Shown one piece after another: positions 35,381 through 43,923 of a stretch of 64,000 bases of DNA. Within the stretch, counting starts at the first letter, position 1. Each line of letters begins with the position of its first letter. The translations under genes and the position numbers were made by a program. Under the pieces are notes generated by a model. That model made no database searches and was not told where the DNA came from. It saw only the letters and a list, made by a program, of their open reading frames with translations. The DNA is from Alkaliphilus pronyensis. Its GTDB lineage: Bacteria > Bacillota > Clostridia > Peptostreptococcales > Natronincolaceae. The stretch spans positions 40,670 through 104,669 of the forward strand of contig NZ_WBZC01000003.1 of NCBI RefSeq assembly GCF_009017275.1, in the 5' to 3' direction.

Positions 35381-36262
35381 ATGGAATTTATAACTGAAGA
35401 AATTATTACCTATGTCTATAACAATTATGATAATAAGCTTTTAAAGAATATTGAAGATGTGTTTTTTGAAAGAGTAAAAAAGAATAAACAGCAATTTGCT
35501 GATTGGTTAGTATATGACTATATAAATTCTAATAAGCTATCCTTTGGAGAAATGTTTTTGCAGAACATGAAAAATAATATAAAAGAAGAAAAAAGAGAGT
35601 TTATTGAAGAAGCAATTAAGGGGTTTTTAAGTATTTATGAGGTTACAAAAAAAACTAAGGATAGGGTGCTACTTAAAAATCTTTTTACCCATGTTGTCTA
35701 TTCAGTTCCTTTTGGCCATATTGAAGAGGATATTAACAAGCACGACATGGTTGCCTGTAGAATAGTAGGGGAGGATAGTAGATTTGTAAGTGACAATATT
35801 ATTGTGCTTCCTAGTCAATTTAAAACAATGCTGGTGGGATATGTAGTTGAAGCCTACGACATGAAAAAAAACCATAGCATGTATATTACCTATGAAGAGT
35901 ATTTTAAAGGATATGCTATAGAGCTTTTGGAGATAATTGATAAATTACTTTCTTTTCAAAATCAAGCTGCAGACATAACCCTATATCAAAGCAGCTATGC
36001 TGTAAAGGACTATAATATAATAAAAGAATACTTAAAAGGCTTAAGCTCAGCTATTGAATTAGATGATGATATTGAAATATACACGTTATTAGATCATCAA
36101 AAAACGGCTATAGCAGAAATAACATTAGAAAAACAAAGGCTGGAGGTTGCCTGCAATAGTAAGGAAGATAGAAACAGAGTTAAAAAACTTTTTGAAGGAC
36201 AGCTGAAAAATAGAATTATCCACTTAAAGGATGAGGAGTTAACTATAGATGACATACTATAG
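35381..36262 (+). CDS. Unknown soluble protein
   Basis: A 293-residue protein. The first 100 residues are helical. The centre, LLKNLFTHVVYSVPFGHI to VACRIVGEDSRFVSDNIIVL, has the rhythm of a small beta domain found beside SEC-C motifs in other Firmicute proteins, but no SEC-C cysteine motif is present. The C-terminus contains a long helix (AIAEITLEKQRLEVACNSKE). ATG 35381 is used because GGGGTG lies about nine bases ahead; GTG and TTG codons just upstream are also open. It overlaps the end of the convergent gene by six bases. The similarity is a weak impression. Confidence 0.55.
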   Translation: MEFITEEIITYVYNNYDNKLLKNIEDVFFERVKKNKQQFADWLVYDYINSNKLSFGEMFLQNMKNNIKEEKREFIEEAIKGFLSIYEVTKKTKDRVLLKNLFTHVVYSVPFGHIEEDINKHDMVACRIVGEDSRFVSDNIIVLPSQFKTMLVGYVVEAYDMKKNHSMYITYEEYFKGYAIELLEIIDKLLSFQNQAADITLYQSSYAVKDYNIIKEYLKGLSSAIELDDDIEIYTLLDHQKTAIAEITLEKQRLEVACNSKEDRNRVKKLFEGQLKNRIIHLKDEELTIDDIL

Positions 36263-36928
36263 CCTTGTATCCAGTAGCAAGCCTGCTAAGGAGGAAGCCT
36301 CTAAATCCTCCTTTTCATAGTTATTTGATGTAGTTGAAGGGGTAGCCTTTATGCTTTTAAATATTTTGAAAAGCTTTTTAACTAGCCCTCTTTTATAGTC
36401 AAATAAAAAGAAAAGATACTCTGGGTTGGACCTTATGTTGCTTTCTAAGACAGAGGGCTTGAACAACAAAGAATAATCCTCCATAAGAGTGACACCTATT
36501 CTTGCTAGCTGTGGTTTATAATCAAGCAATAGGTCCTCAATAGATTTACTATAATGGCTAATTTTAAGCTTCTCTTCAAAGGCCTTTAAGCTTAAAAAGG
36601 CATTATTATATTTCAACACAAGCTCCTCCAATTGATTAATAATATCCTGAAGGGAATCATCGGCCTTACTTTCCTTAAAGCTATTTAAAAGATCCTCTAG
36701 CTCCTGCTGATGTAGATAAAATTTCTTATAATGCTCCCTAAGCTCTGCTAAGTTTTCGTACATACTGTTGGTAAAGAGCATAAAATTCTCATTAGCATAA
36801 GAAGTGTTATTTTTAACAGGTTTAATTACGTCTACTGGAGTAACATTAGCTATATTTTTTACAGAGGTTTTTCTATCCACGTACATTCTTGAAATTCTAT
36901 CACTACTTACTGATGATATTTTCTTCAT
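36257..36928 (-). CDS. Unknown coiled-coil protein
   Basis: A 223-residue soluble protein, mostly helical. The N-terminal 50 residues are Ser/Val/Asn-rich and probably unstructured, followed by heptad-like helices (HYKKFYLHQQELEDLLNSFK and LVLKYNNAFLSLKAFEEKLK). A polar, extended N-terminus before coiled coil recalls some flagellar and secretion proteins, but no signature supports that. A GGGAGGTG site precedes the ATG. Its 3' end overlaps the convergent gene by six bases. Confidence 0.55.
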   Translation of the reverse strand: MKKISSVSSDRISRMYVDRKTSVKNIANVTPVDVIKPVKNNTSYANENFMLFTNSMYENLAELREHYKKFYLHQQELEDLLNSFKESKADDSLQDIINQLEELVLKYNNAFLSLKAFEEKLKISHYSKSIEDLLLDYKPQLARIGVTLMEDYSLLFKPSVLESNIRSNPEYLFFLFDYKRGLVKKLFKIFKSIKATPSTTSNNYEKEDLEASSLAGLLLDTRL

Positions 36929-37060
36929 TTCAGCACCTCCCTACAATAAAGGCTATTACTTTATTTATCGTATTAAATATCAAATTTAATAAGCAAATAA
37001 TAAACTTTTTTGCTAGAAATTTTTAAAAGAAGGGATTTATCATATTTTGTAGAATATTTT

Positions 37061-37160
37061 AAGTAACCAACAAACACTTTTGTTTGGTTGTCTCAATCAT
37101 GTAAATGCCCAAATATGTGATTGAAATAGGTGAAGATACTTTCTTCACCTGTTTTTTTTA
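37061..37160 (+). promoter_or_regulatory. Three-hairpin leader ending in a terminator, before the methyltransferase
   Basis: In order: AACCAACAAAC...GTTTGGTT, TCAATCA...TGATTGA (around TGTAAATGCCCAAATATG), and GGTGAAGA-TACT-TCTTCACC followed by TG and eight T (to 37158). The upstream gene is divergent, so on this strand the terminator lies in the leader of the gene at 37189. Attenuation control is a reasonable inference. No known riboswitch class was recognised. Confidence 0.55.
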
Positions 37161-37188
37161 ATAAGCTTTATAACTGGAGGTAATATGT

Positions 37189-39414
37189 ATGTATAAAGGA
37201 TTTCAATATGAGTGCAGGAGATTCTTGGTGGACCATATGATGGATTGTAGCCTCCTTGATATAGAGAAACTATTATGGATATATTTAAATATTTATTTTA
37301 ATTATATACCCAATAATTCTGGTTTTATTTGTAAAGATGAGTTTCTAAAGAAATTAAGTGAAAGCAAAGACTTTAGCCACTATAAACCTATGTATTTCCA
37401 TATATCACAGGAAAAATATGATAAGCTAAATAGCCTAATAGCTAATAATATAAAAGATAAAAAAGCAAATATAGATTTAAAGGAGTTAGAGGGTTTATTT
37501 GAAGGACTATTGCTGGATAAAAACCGATCTAAAACTGGCACATATTATACACCCAGCTCCATAGTAGAAATTATGGTGGCGAAGGCCCTAGAAGCTTTTA
37601 TTGAAGGTTGTGAAGGGGAATCTGTTGCTAAAAGGGTTATGATGGGGGAAAATCCATTTACAGATAAGGAAAAAACTAAAGGGATGCTGTCAAAGCTTTT
37701 ATCAATTAAGGTAATTGATATTGCCTGTGGTGGTGGAGTTTTTTTAAGAGAAGCATTAAATGTATTATCAAATTTAATAATTGGATTATACAGCTCCATT
37801 GATATTGATATAGATGCTTTAACTATAAAAAAAACACTATTAGAGAAAAGTATATATGGAGTAGATATGCAGAAAAATACCGTAGCATTATGCAAATTAT
37901 TGCTACTGATGGAGTATAAAAGAGATGGTAGTAGTTCAAATAAAGAAGCTATCAATTTAAACATTTTTGAAGCAGATGGATTATTGCTAAAGGAAATTAA
38001 TGGTGAGCCAATTGATAATTCATTTGATATTGTCATAGGTAACCCACCATATATAGGGGAACGTGGCAACAAACAGCTTTTTAATAAAATAAAAGCAACA
38101 GAATTTGGAAATAGATACTACGAAGGGAAAATGGATTATTTTTATTTTTTTATCTACAAAGGGTATGAGCTATTAAAGGAAAATGCCACAATAACCTTTA
38201 TTACTACAAATTACTTTGTTACAGCCGATGGGGGACTTAAATTAAGGTGTTTCTTAAAGGAGAATATGAGCTTTTCTTGGTTAATAAATTTCAATAGCCT
38301 AAATCTATTTAAAGAGGCTAAAGGCCAACATAATATTATATTTCAAGCTAAGAAAGGTAAAAACTGTAACAGGATTGAGCTTATAAATATAGATAATAGA
38401 AAAATAAAGCTCCATGGCCTAGCTGGTATTGTTTTTGGAGATGTTAAGGAGGAAGGTGTCTCGAAAACACAATTACCAAGGCAAGAGCAGCTTTATGACT
38501 TTCATGGTAATATTCTTATTAACAAAGATGTAATTAATGATAAAATACTAGATAAAATAGCTGGGATTTCTAATTGTAGCTTAGGGGAACTATGCAACAT
38601 TAATCAAGGAATTGTAAGTGGTGCAGATCGATTAAATGAAAAGTGGGGAGAAAGGCTACAGCTGGAGAATGAGACTGGAAGGGGAATTTTTGTTTTAAAT
38701 GATAAGGAGATAGAGGAGGCTGGATTAAATAAACAAAAGTATAATAAACTGTTAAAGGATTTTTATAAAAACAGCGATATAAAAAAGTACTGTGTTTTAG
38801 AGAACAAAAAATTCAAAATTTTATATATTAATGATACTAGTGTTGAAAACATTCAAGAGCTTCCAGAGCTCCATAGTCATTTAAATGTATTCAAAGATCA
38901 ATTAATTGAAAGGCGTGAAGTAAGGAACAATAAAAGGAAATGGTACTCCCTACAATGGCCTAGAGATGAAGAAATATTTAATGGAGAAAAAATAGTTTCA
39001 CCACAAAGGGCTGCAGAAAACTCCTTTGCATATCATGATGGACCATTGTATGCAAGTGCAGATGTGTATTTTATAAGCCCTAAAAGCAAAGTATCCTTAT
39101 TATATCTTTTAGGAGTACTAAACTCTTCACTGATGTATTTTTGGCTTTTTAATAGGGGAAAGAGAAAGGGGGAACAGCTTGAGCTATATGCTACTCCTTT
39201 AAAGGCAATACCCATAGTTAATATTGATAGCAAAGAAACCAATAAAATTATAAGATTAGTGGATGAAATATGTAATAATCAAGTAAATCAGATAATGCAA
39301 CAGGTAAGCTTAATGGAAATAGACGAAGCTGTTTTCTCTCTTTATCAGCTGGATAAAAGAGAAAAGGAAGCTATAAGAAAATTTGTTAGTGACAGGAGGA
39401 AAACAAATGATTAA
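37189..39414 (+). CDS. Eco57I-type adenine DNA methyltransferase, probably without nuclease
   Basis: A 741-residue protein of the type IIG gamma-methyltransferase class. TGTYYTPSSIVEIMV and motif I IDIACGGGVFLREAL bind S-adenosylmethionine. FDIVIGNPPYIGERG is motif IV, for N6-adenine methylation. The C-terminal third resembles the TaqI-like target recognition domain (VSPQRAAENSFAYHDGPLYA, LLGVLNSSLMYFWL). The first 110 residues, where type IIG enzymes carry a PD-(D/E)xK nuclease, show no such motif, so it is probably methylation-only. In this it recalls the conserved C. difficile orphan methyltransferase CamA. Leader hairpins suggest attenuation. The stop overlaps the next gene by eight bases. 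Confidence 0.8.
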   Translation: MYKGFQYECRRFLVDHMMDCSLLDIEKLLWIYLNIYFNYIPNNSGFICKDEFLKKLSESKDFSHYKPMYFHISQEKYDKLNSLIANNIKDKKANIDLKELEGLFEGLLLDKNRSKTGTYYTPSSIVEIMVAKALEAFIEGCEGESVAKRVMMGENPFTDKEKTKGMLSKLLSIKVIDIACGGGVFLREALNVLSNLIIGLYSSIDIDIDALTIKKTLLEKSIYGVDMQKNTVALCKLLLLMEYKRDGSSSNKEAINLNIFEADGLLLKEINGEPIDNSFDIVIGNPPYIGERGNKQLFNKIKATEFGNRYYEGKMDYFYFFIYKGYELLKENATITFITTNYFVTADGGLKLRCFLKENMSFSWLINFNSLNLFKEAKGQHNIIFQAKKGKNCNRIELINIDNRKIKLHGLAGIVFGDVKEEGVSKTQLPRQEQLYDFHGNILINKDVINDKILDKIAGISNCSLGELCNINQGIVSGADRLNEKWGERLQLENETGRGIFVLNDKEIEEAGLNKQKYNKLLKDFYKNSDIKKYCVLENKKFKILYINDTSVENIQELPELHSHLNVFKDQLIERREVRNNKRKWYSLQWPRDEEIFNGEKIVSPQRAAENSFAYHDGPLYASADVYFISPKSKVSLLYLLGVLNSSLMYFWLFNRGKRKGEQLELYATPLKAIPIVNIDSKETNKIIRLVDEICNNQVNQIMQQVSLMEIDEAVFSLYQLDKREKEAIRKFVSDRRKTND

Positions 39415-40090
39415 AAAGGCAAAATTACCTCTACAGGACATGTTAACTGCAATAGATTCACTTTCTCCATTGGATATTCCCAGTGACATGCAGCTTAAGA
39501 AAAAGCTCTTTTCAAAGGGAAGCCTTAAATTATTTAAGGGAGAAGGCTTAGATAGGTTTGCTACCTTGACGATCAAAGGTTTAAATCTATATCACTATGA
39601 TTTTGGAATTGCTTTTCCTAAAGCTTCAACCCCGTATCCAATGTTTTTATATCAAGTTATAATTGTACCCAAAAGGGTTTTGGCTTTAACCCATTATCCC
39701 TTTTATAGGGCAAAGGATGAAAAGGCAATAAACCATTTGGCTGATTTATTAGAAGAGGATAAATATCATGCAGAAATGCTACTATCCAGCTCTAAACAAC
39801 AAGAATTCTTAGCAGGGGATATAATCCCTAATTCCTTTAATGGATTCATTAGAACTACTGAAATAGATGATGCCTATGATAGTATAAAGGAGCTTTTTAA
39901 GCAATGGCACCACGGATTAATTAATAATAGTATTGAGGCAACAGAAGAAGAAGCTAAGGAGGCAAGCCAGTGGACTGAAGGCTTTTGTAAAAGGTTTTAT
40001 GAGAAAGATTATGGCTACAGGTCAACTAGCCGTTATCTTGGAGAAAGATGGACAAGGGAAGTCTTTGAAAGGTATATATTTAACCTCTAG
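39407..40090 (+). CDS. Ferredoxin-dependent bilin reductase-like protein
   Basis: A 227-residue protein with distant resemblance to the HY2/PcyA/PebA superfamily. DRFATLTIKGLNLYHYDFGI, then PYPMFLYQVIIVPKRVLALT and YPF align with the central sheet of PebA/PcyA. The C-terminal YEKDYGYRSTSRYLGERWTR and FERYIFNL match their closing signature. The catalytic Asp region (PLMGVD in PebA) reads PMFLYQ, so the proton-donating Asp appears to be lost. The ATG lies behind AGGAGG inside the end of the methyltransferase gene, implying coupled translation. No haem oxygenase is in the window. Its substrate could be a bilin, another linear tetrapyrrole or something unrelated. Confidence 0.45.
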   Translation: MIKKAKLPLQDMLTAIDSLSPLDIPSDMQLKKKLFSKGSLKLFKGEGLDRFATLTIKGLNLYHYDFGIAFPKASTPYPMFLYQVIIVPKRVLALTHYPFYRAKDEKAINHLADLLEEDKYHAEMLLSSSKQQEFLAGDIIPNSFNGFIRTTEIDDAYDSIKELFKQWHHGLINNSIEATEEEAKEASQWTEGFCKRFYEKDYGYRSTSRYLGERWTREVFERYIFNL

Positions 40091-40947
40091 TTAGAGGGCT
40101 TCTTGTTGGTCCATATTTCGTGGCCATCGCTGGAAAATACCAGAGTACTATGTAGGTCTGTTCTGTATATTAATATATTATTTGATTGTAGACGTTCTAT
40201 TACCTCTTTGTGGGGAAAGCCATAGGGGTTTTCTCGACCCACACTAATGACAGCCACATTAGGGGAGATAACCTCTAAAAAATCCTGATGGGTTGACGTA
40301 TTACTTCCATGATGGCTTACTTTTAAAAAATCACTTTTTAAATAGCTGTGGTTATAGCTGTTTATAATGTCCATTTCAGCAGTAACCTCTATATCACCTG
40401 TAAACAAAAAGGATTTATCCTTATAGGTTAACTTTGCTGTTGCACTCCAATTGTTTAAGTTATCACCATAATCAAATAAAGGACCTAATATAGAAAGTGT
40501 AATATCATCTTGAATTTCATACTGTAGACCAGCTTCTGCAGCAGTTATTTTAAGGTCTTTATCCTTTATTGTTATTAGTAGCTCCTCGAAGGCCTTACTG
40601 GTGTGGGCAACTGGAGGCATAATTATTTCATTAACCTTAAAGTCTTCAATAACATCAGCTAATCCCCCAATATGGTCAGCATGGGGATGGGTTGCAATCA
40701 AAATATCTATACTATTTATTTCATGTTTTTTAATATAGTTGATAATATCCTTACTATATTTAGCTTCACCACCATCAATTAATATAGTTTTACCCTCTGG
40801 TGCAGTTATTAATATACAATCCCCTTGACCTACGTCAATAATATGTATATTAAGGTTACGTGTATCTATAGCTTCATTACAGCCAGTAGCCAACAGCATA
40901 ATTAAAAAGGCTAAAGTAAGTATTAGGATGTTGTATTTTATTTTCAT
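40087..40947 (-). CDS. ComEC-type metallo-beta-lactamase-fold lipoprotein
   Basis: A 286-residue lipoprotein; the signal ends in a lipobox (LLATGC, Cys23). The domain is the metallo-beta-lactamase hydrolase found at the C-terminus of ComEC. IHIIDVGQGDCILIT and TILIDGG precede the metal motif ATHPHADHIGG, with KVSHHGSNTS and ISVGRENPYGFPH later. It would act outside the membrane, perhaps degrading nucleic acid, but the substrate is not known. A ComEC without this domain is encoded at 46265, so the two might complement each other. It overlaps the convergent gene by four bases, both stops using a shared CTAG. Confidence 0.8.
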   Translation of the reverse strand: MKIKYNILILTLAFLIMLLATGCNEAIDTRNLNIHIIDVGQGDCILITAPEGKTILIDGGEAKYSKDIINYIKKHEINSIDILIATHPHADHIGGLADVIEDFKVNEIIMPPVAHTSKAFEELLITIKDKDLKITAAEAGLQYEIQDDITLSILGPLFDYGDNLNNWSATAKLTYKDKSFLFTGDIEVTAEMDIINSYNHSYLKSDFLKVSHHGSNTSTHQDFLEVISPNVAVISVGRENPYGFPHKEVIERLQSNNILIYRTDLHSTLVFSSDGHEIWTNKKPSN

Positions 40948-41111
40948 ATTTTTTTATTTCTCCTTAAACTTTTTTCCTCAGTTTAATAATATAGAAAACA
41001 AGGGGAAAATAAAAGACCATATAAGCTACAATGTAAAAGCTATAGAAGTATAGCTATAGTAAATAATGGAAATGGTATGATTAAGTCAAATACAATTATG
41101 GAGGTTAAGGT

Positions 41112-42539
41112 ATGATAGTGGGGAAAAGGACTATAATTATTCTGATGGTTAGTCTTTTGGGGCTGACAAGCTGTACATCTGAGCCTCAGCAAGGGGATAC
41201 TCAATTAGTATTAGAGGAAGCTACACCAACTACCGCCAGAGAAGCTGCAGAAAAGCAGAAGGTTAGTTTAAATAAAAATCAAGACACAATAATAGTTAAA
41301 GGTGAATTATATGAGGATTTCACCTTGTTTGAATACAATGGTTTTACACATCTAATTAATAATGCTACAGGGGAGGTTATTGAAATATCAATAGATGACT
41401 TATCCTGGCAGGTAAAAGAGGACTTTCTAAATGGAGTTGACTATCCTACAAATATAGCTATTGAAAAAACAACCACAGGCTTTTTATATTTTTTGGATAG
41501 GGGTAAGTATTTTAGCTTACATCATTATTTTGATGGAGAAAGCACATTAATAAATGAATGGCTTTGTAAATCATTATATAAAATAAGCAGTGATAAAAGC
41601 AGAATAGCATTTCTTGATAATTTGAATAAGAAGCTATATGTTTATAATGTAAATAATAATAATCTATATGGCTTTTCTGCCGATAGATTAAATATAAATA
41701 GTATTATAAATCACTTTGATGAAGCTGTTACCCTTTCTCCAAAGGGAGGCTTTATAACTATTCAAATTAGAGAAGGGGAAGAAATAGTAGGCTTTAAAAG
41801 CTATGGTACTACTAAGGGCACATTAATACATGATTTAATTTATGGCATTTACCCTAGATGGAGTAATAATGAAAAAATAATTGGATACTTATACCTAGAT
41901 AAGAATAAGGAATTAGTAAAAAGAGCTATACAGGATAAAACTGTTTATTTATCAAGTAAAATTGGACTATATAACAGAATAGGTAAAGGGAGTATAAATA
42001 TTTTAACTGAACTAGAAGATTCAAACTATATTATGGGTCCCCTTAAGTGGGCTAAGGATGATAAATCCCTTATATTTGTTAGTGGAATAGAAAGGGGAAT
42101 TAATATCCATTTGATGGATATAAAAAGAAGAAGTATAATAAGCTATAGGGACAATAATCAGGAGAATACATGCATTAATATCCATGATGTATTGAAAAGG
42201 GATAGATACCTTATATATACAACCAGCTTAAATAATAGTTCATATAATTTGAAGGTGGTGGATTTAGAAGGTAGTGGTATAATTATAAACAGCCAAGTAA
42301 AAGGCTTTAAAAATAGTAGGGGAGATAATGCTGATTACATAGGCTTTTTAGAGATAAAGGATGGAATTATGTATGTGAAAAATAATTCCCTTTATATATT
42401 AGATGGAACCGATAGTCACATATTTTTTAGAAATAAATATCCTATTAAAGCAATAGAATATATTAGTAGCTTAGGTGGTTTTGTGGTATATCTGGAGAAA
42501 GCTACTACAGAGGCAGTTATAATACCCTTTGATGTATAG
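41112..42539 (+). CDS. Unknown lipoprotein, possibly beta-propeller
   Basis: A 475-residue protein with a lipoprotein signal (GLTSC, Cys21) and a polar linker to about residue 60. The rest carries repeated units of the kind seen in TolB/WD40-like propellers: YKISSDKSRIAFLDNLNKKL, AVTLSPKGGFITIQIREGEE, YPRWSNNEKIIGYLYLDKNK and LKWAKDDKSLIFVSGIERG. These give four or more blades. It would sit on the outer face of the membrane. A GGAGG site precedes the ATG. Ligand and role are unknown. Confidence 0.65.
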   Translation: MIVGKRTIIILMVSLLGLTSCTSEPQQGDTQLVLEEATPTTAREAAEKQKVSLNKNQDTIIVKGELYEDFTLFEYNGFTHLINNATGEVIEISIDDLSWQVKEDFLNGVDYPTNIAIEKTTTGFLYFLDRGKYFSLHHYFDGESTLINEWLCKSLYKISSDKSRIAFLDNLNKKLYVYNVNNNNLYGFSADRLNINSIINHFDEAVTLSPKGGFITIQIREGEEIVGFKSYGTTKGTLIHDLIYGIYPRWSNNEKIIGYLYLDKNKELVKRAIQDKTVYLSSKIGLYNRIGKGSINILTELEDSNYIMGPLKWAKDDKSLIFVSGIERGINIHLMDIKRRSIISYRDNNQENTCINIHDVLKRDRYLIYTTSLNNSSYNLKVVDLEGSGIIINSQVKGFKNSRGDNADYIGFLEIKDGIMYVKNNSLYILDGTDSHIFFRNKYPIKAIEYISSLGGFVVYLEKATTEAVIIPFDV

Positions 42540-42634
42540 CTGTAACCATCACATAATTGATTATTGTGTTAACAAATCATATAACATATAGTATGATATA
42601 TAGTAGTGCGGGCTAGCTTAGGAGGAAGTTTTAT

Positions 42635-43915
42635 ATGAGAATTTGTTTGTTTTTTCCCAGCAAAAAAAACAGGGTAGATTTTATTAAGAATGAGTTTAAG
42701 GTTGAAAAAATTACTATAGAAGAAAACAAAATGATTTCACCCATTATACCAGGTATATCAAATATGAAATTTAAAAATACTATTAAAAAAATTCCTGGGT
42801 ACTGGCTGGAAATAGTTTTTAATAAAAGCATTAATGGTAAAGCCCTTTACAACACCATTATGAAAAAGAAGGATTCATTAACTACGGATAAAAATGTATT
42901 TTATCCATTGGTTGATATGAGTCCAAGAGAATTAGAAAGACTATGGTTAAAGAAATACAAATTAATGGACCTAGATATACCAGCAGATGATAGTTGGCGA
43001 TTATTCTATATGGAGGCTAAAAGTCACCTAAAGAATAAACGCTACAATGTGTGTTTTTATGGATTAAAGGTTATATTAAAGTATAATCCCTTTTTCTTTA
43101 AAAAATATAAGAGATATTATATTTTTGAAGAGCTTGCCTATTATTATGAGGAAGCTAATAACCTAGGTAGATCAATCAACTGCTTAAAAACTCACATGAT
43201 GCTTCAGCCAGATTCTATAGAGCCTTACCTTAATATGAGTAGCTTCTTTATAATTAACGGTATGGAGGAGGAGGCAGTAAAAACCTGTCAAGAGGCGTTG
43301 AAAAAGAAGCCAAATAACAAGTTTTTAATTAGCAATCTAGTTATTGCTTCAAACAATCTAGGTAACTATGAATATGCAGTGGAATACCTTAATAAAGCTA
43401 TAAAAAGACAGCCAAGCAATGCATTCTTTTGGAAATTAATGGGTGATGTTTTGTATGAACTAGAACGGAATAACGAGGCAGTAGATTGCTATGAAAAAGC
43501 CTTGGAAAAGCTAAAGGTTAAAAAGGCAGATGACTTTACTATAGATTTATATAATGGTATAGCTGCATCAAATTTTGAATTAGAAAATTATGAAGAGGCT
43601 ATAAAGTATTACATTAAGTCACTAAAATTATCACCTGATGATTCTTATACATTATTAAGCCTATCTCAAATTTATCTTTATAAGCTTAAGGATGAAAAAA
43701 AGGCTCTATTACACACAAAAAAGCTAATTGAAATGTTTCCTGAAAACGGCTATGCCCATTATCAAATGGGGGTTATATACTTTCAGCTAGAAAACTTCGA
43801 AAAAGCACAATGGCATCTTTATAAGGCAAGAAAAATTATGCCTAGCTATGAGCCTATTAATGAAGCTATCAAGTTTTTAAAGCAGGTTAAGCAAACTAAT
43901 GTAAGTGAAGGGTGA
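42635..43915 (+). CDS. TPR-repeat protein
   Basis: A 426-residue soluble protein. The first 120 residues are an uncharacterised domain (MRICLFFPSKKNRVDFIKNE). From about 150 onward there are about seven tetratricopeptide repeats, such as LGNYEYAVEYLNKAIKRQPS, NAVDCYEKALEKL-type units, NYEEAIKYYIKSLKLSPDDS and NFEKAQWHLYKARKIMPSYE. It should act as a protein-binding scaffold. A CTAGGAGG site precedes the ATG. Its stop overlaps the frame of the next gene, a metallo-beta-lactamase-fold protein, suggesting one message. Confidence 0.8.
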   Translation: MRICLFFPSKKNRVDFIKNEFKVEKITIEENKMISPIIPGISNMKFKNTIKKIPGYWLEIVFNKSINGKALYNTIMKKKDSLTTDKNVFYPLVDMSPRELERLWLKKYKLMDLDIPADDSWRLFYMEAKSHLKNKRYNVCFYGLKVILKYNPFFFKKYKRYYIFEELAYYYEEANNLGRSINCLKTHMMLQPDSIEPYLNMSSFFIINGMEEEAVKTCQEALKKKPNNKFLISNLVIASNNLGNYEYAVEYLNKAIKRQPSNAFFWKLMGDVLYELERNNEAVDCYEKALEKLKVKKADDFTIDLYNGIAASNFELENYEEAIKYYIKSLKLSPDDSYTLLSLSQIYLYKLKDEKKALLHTKKLIEMFPENGYAHYQMGVIYFQLENFEKAQWHLYKARKIMPSYEPINEAIKFLKQVKQTNVSEG

Positions 43916-43923
43916 ATTACAAA

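Noticed and set aside
35381..36262. YtxC sporulation protein
   Set aside because: Size is similar, but the sequence does not show the YtxC pattern as I know it, and the usual neighbours are missing.
37189..39414. Type I restriction-modification HsdM
   Set aside because: The motif order, C-terminal TaqI-like region and lack of HsdS/HsdR genes point to the Eco57I type.
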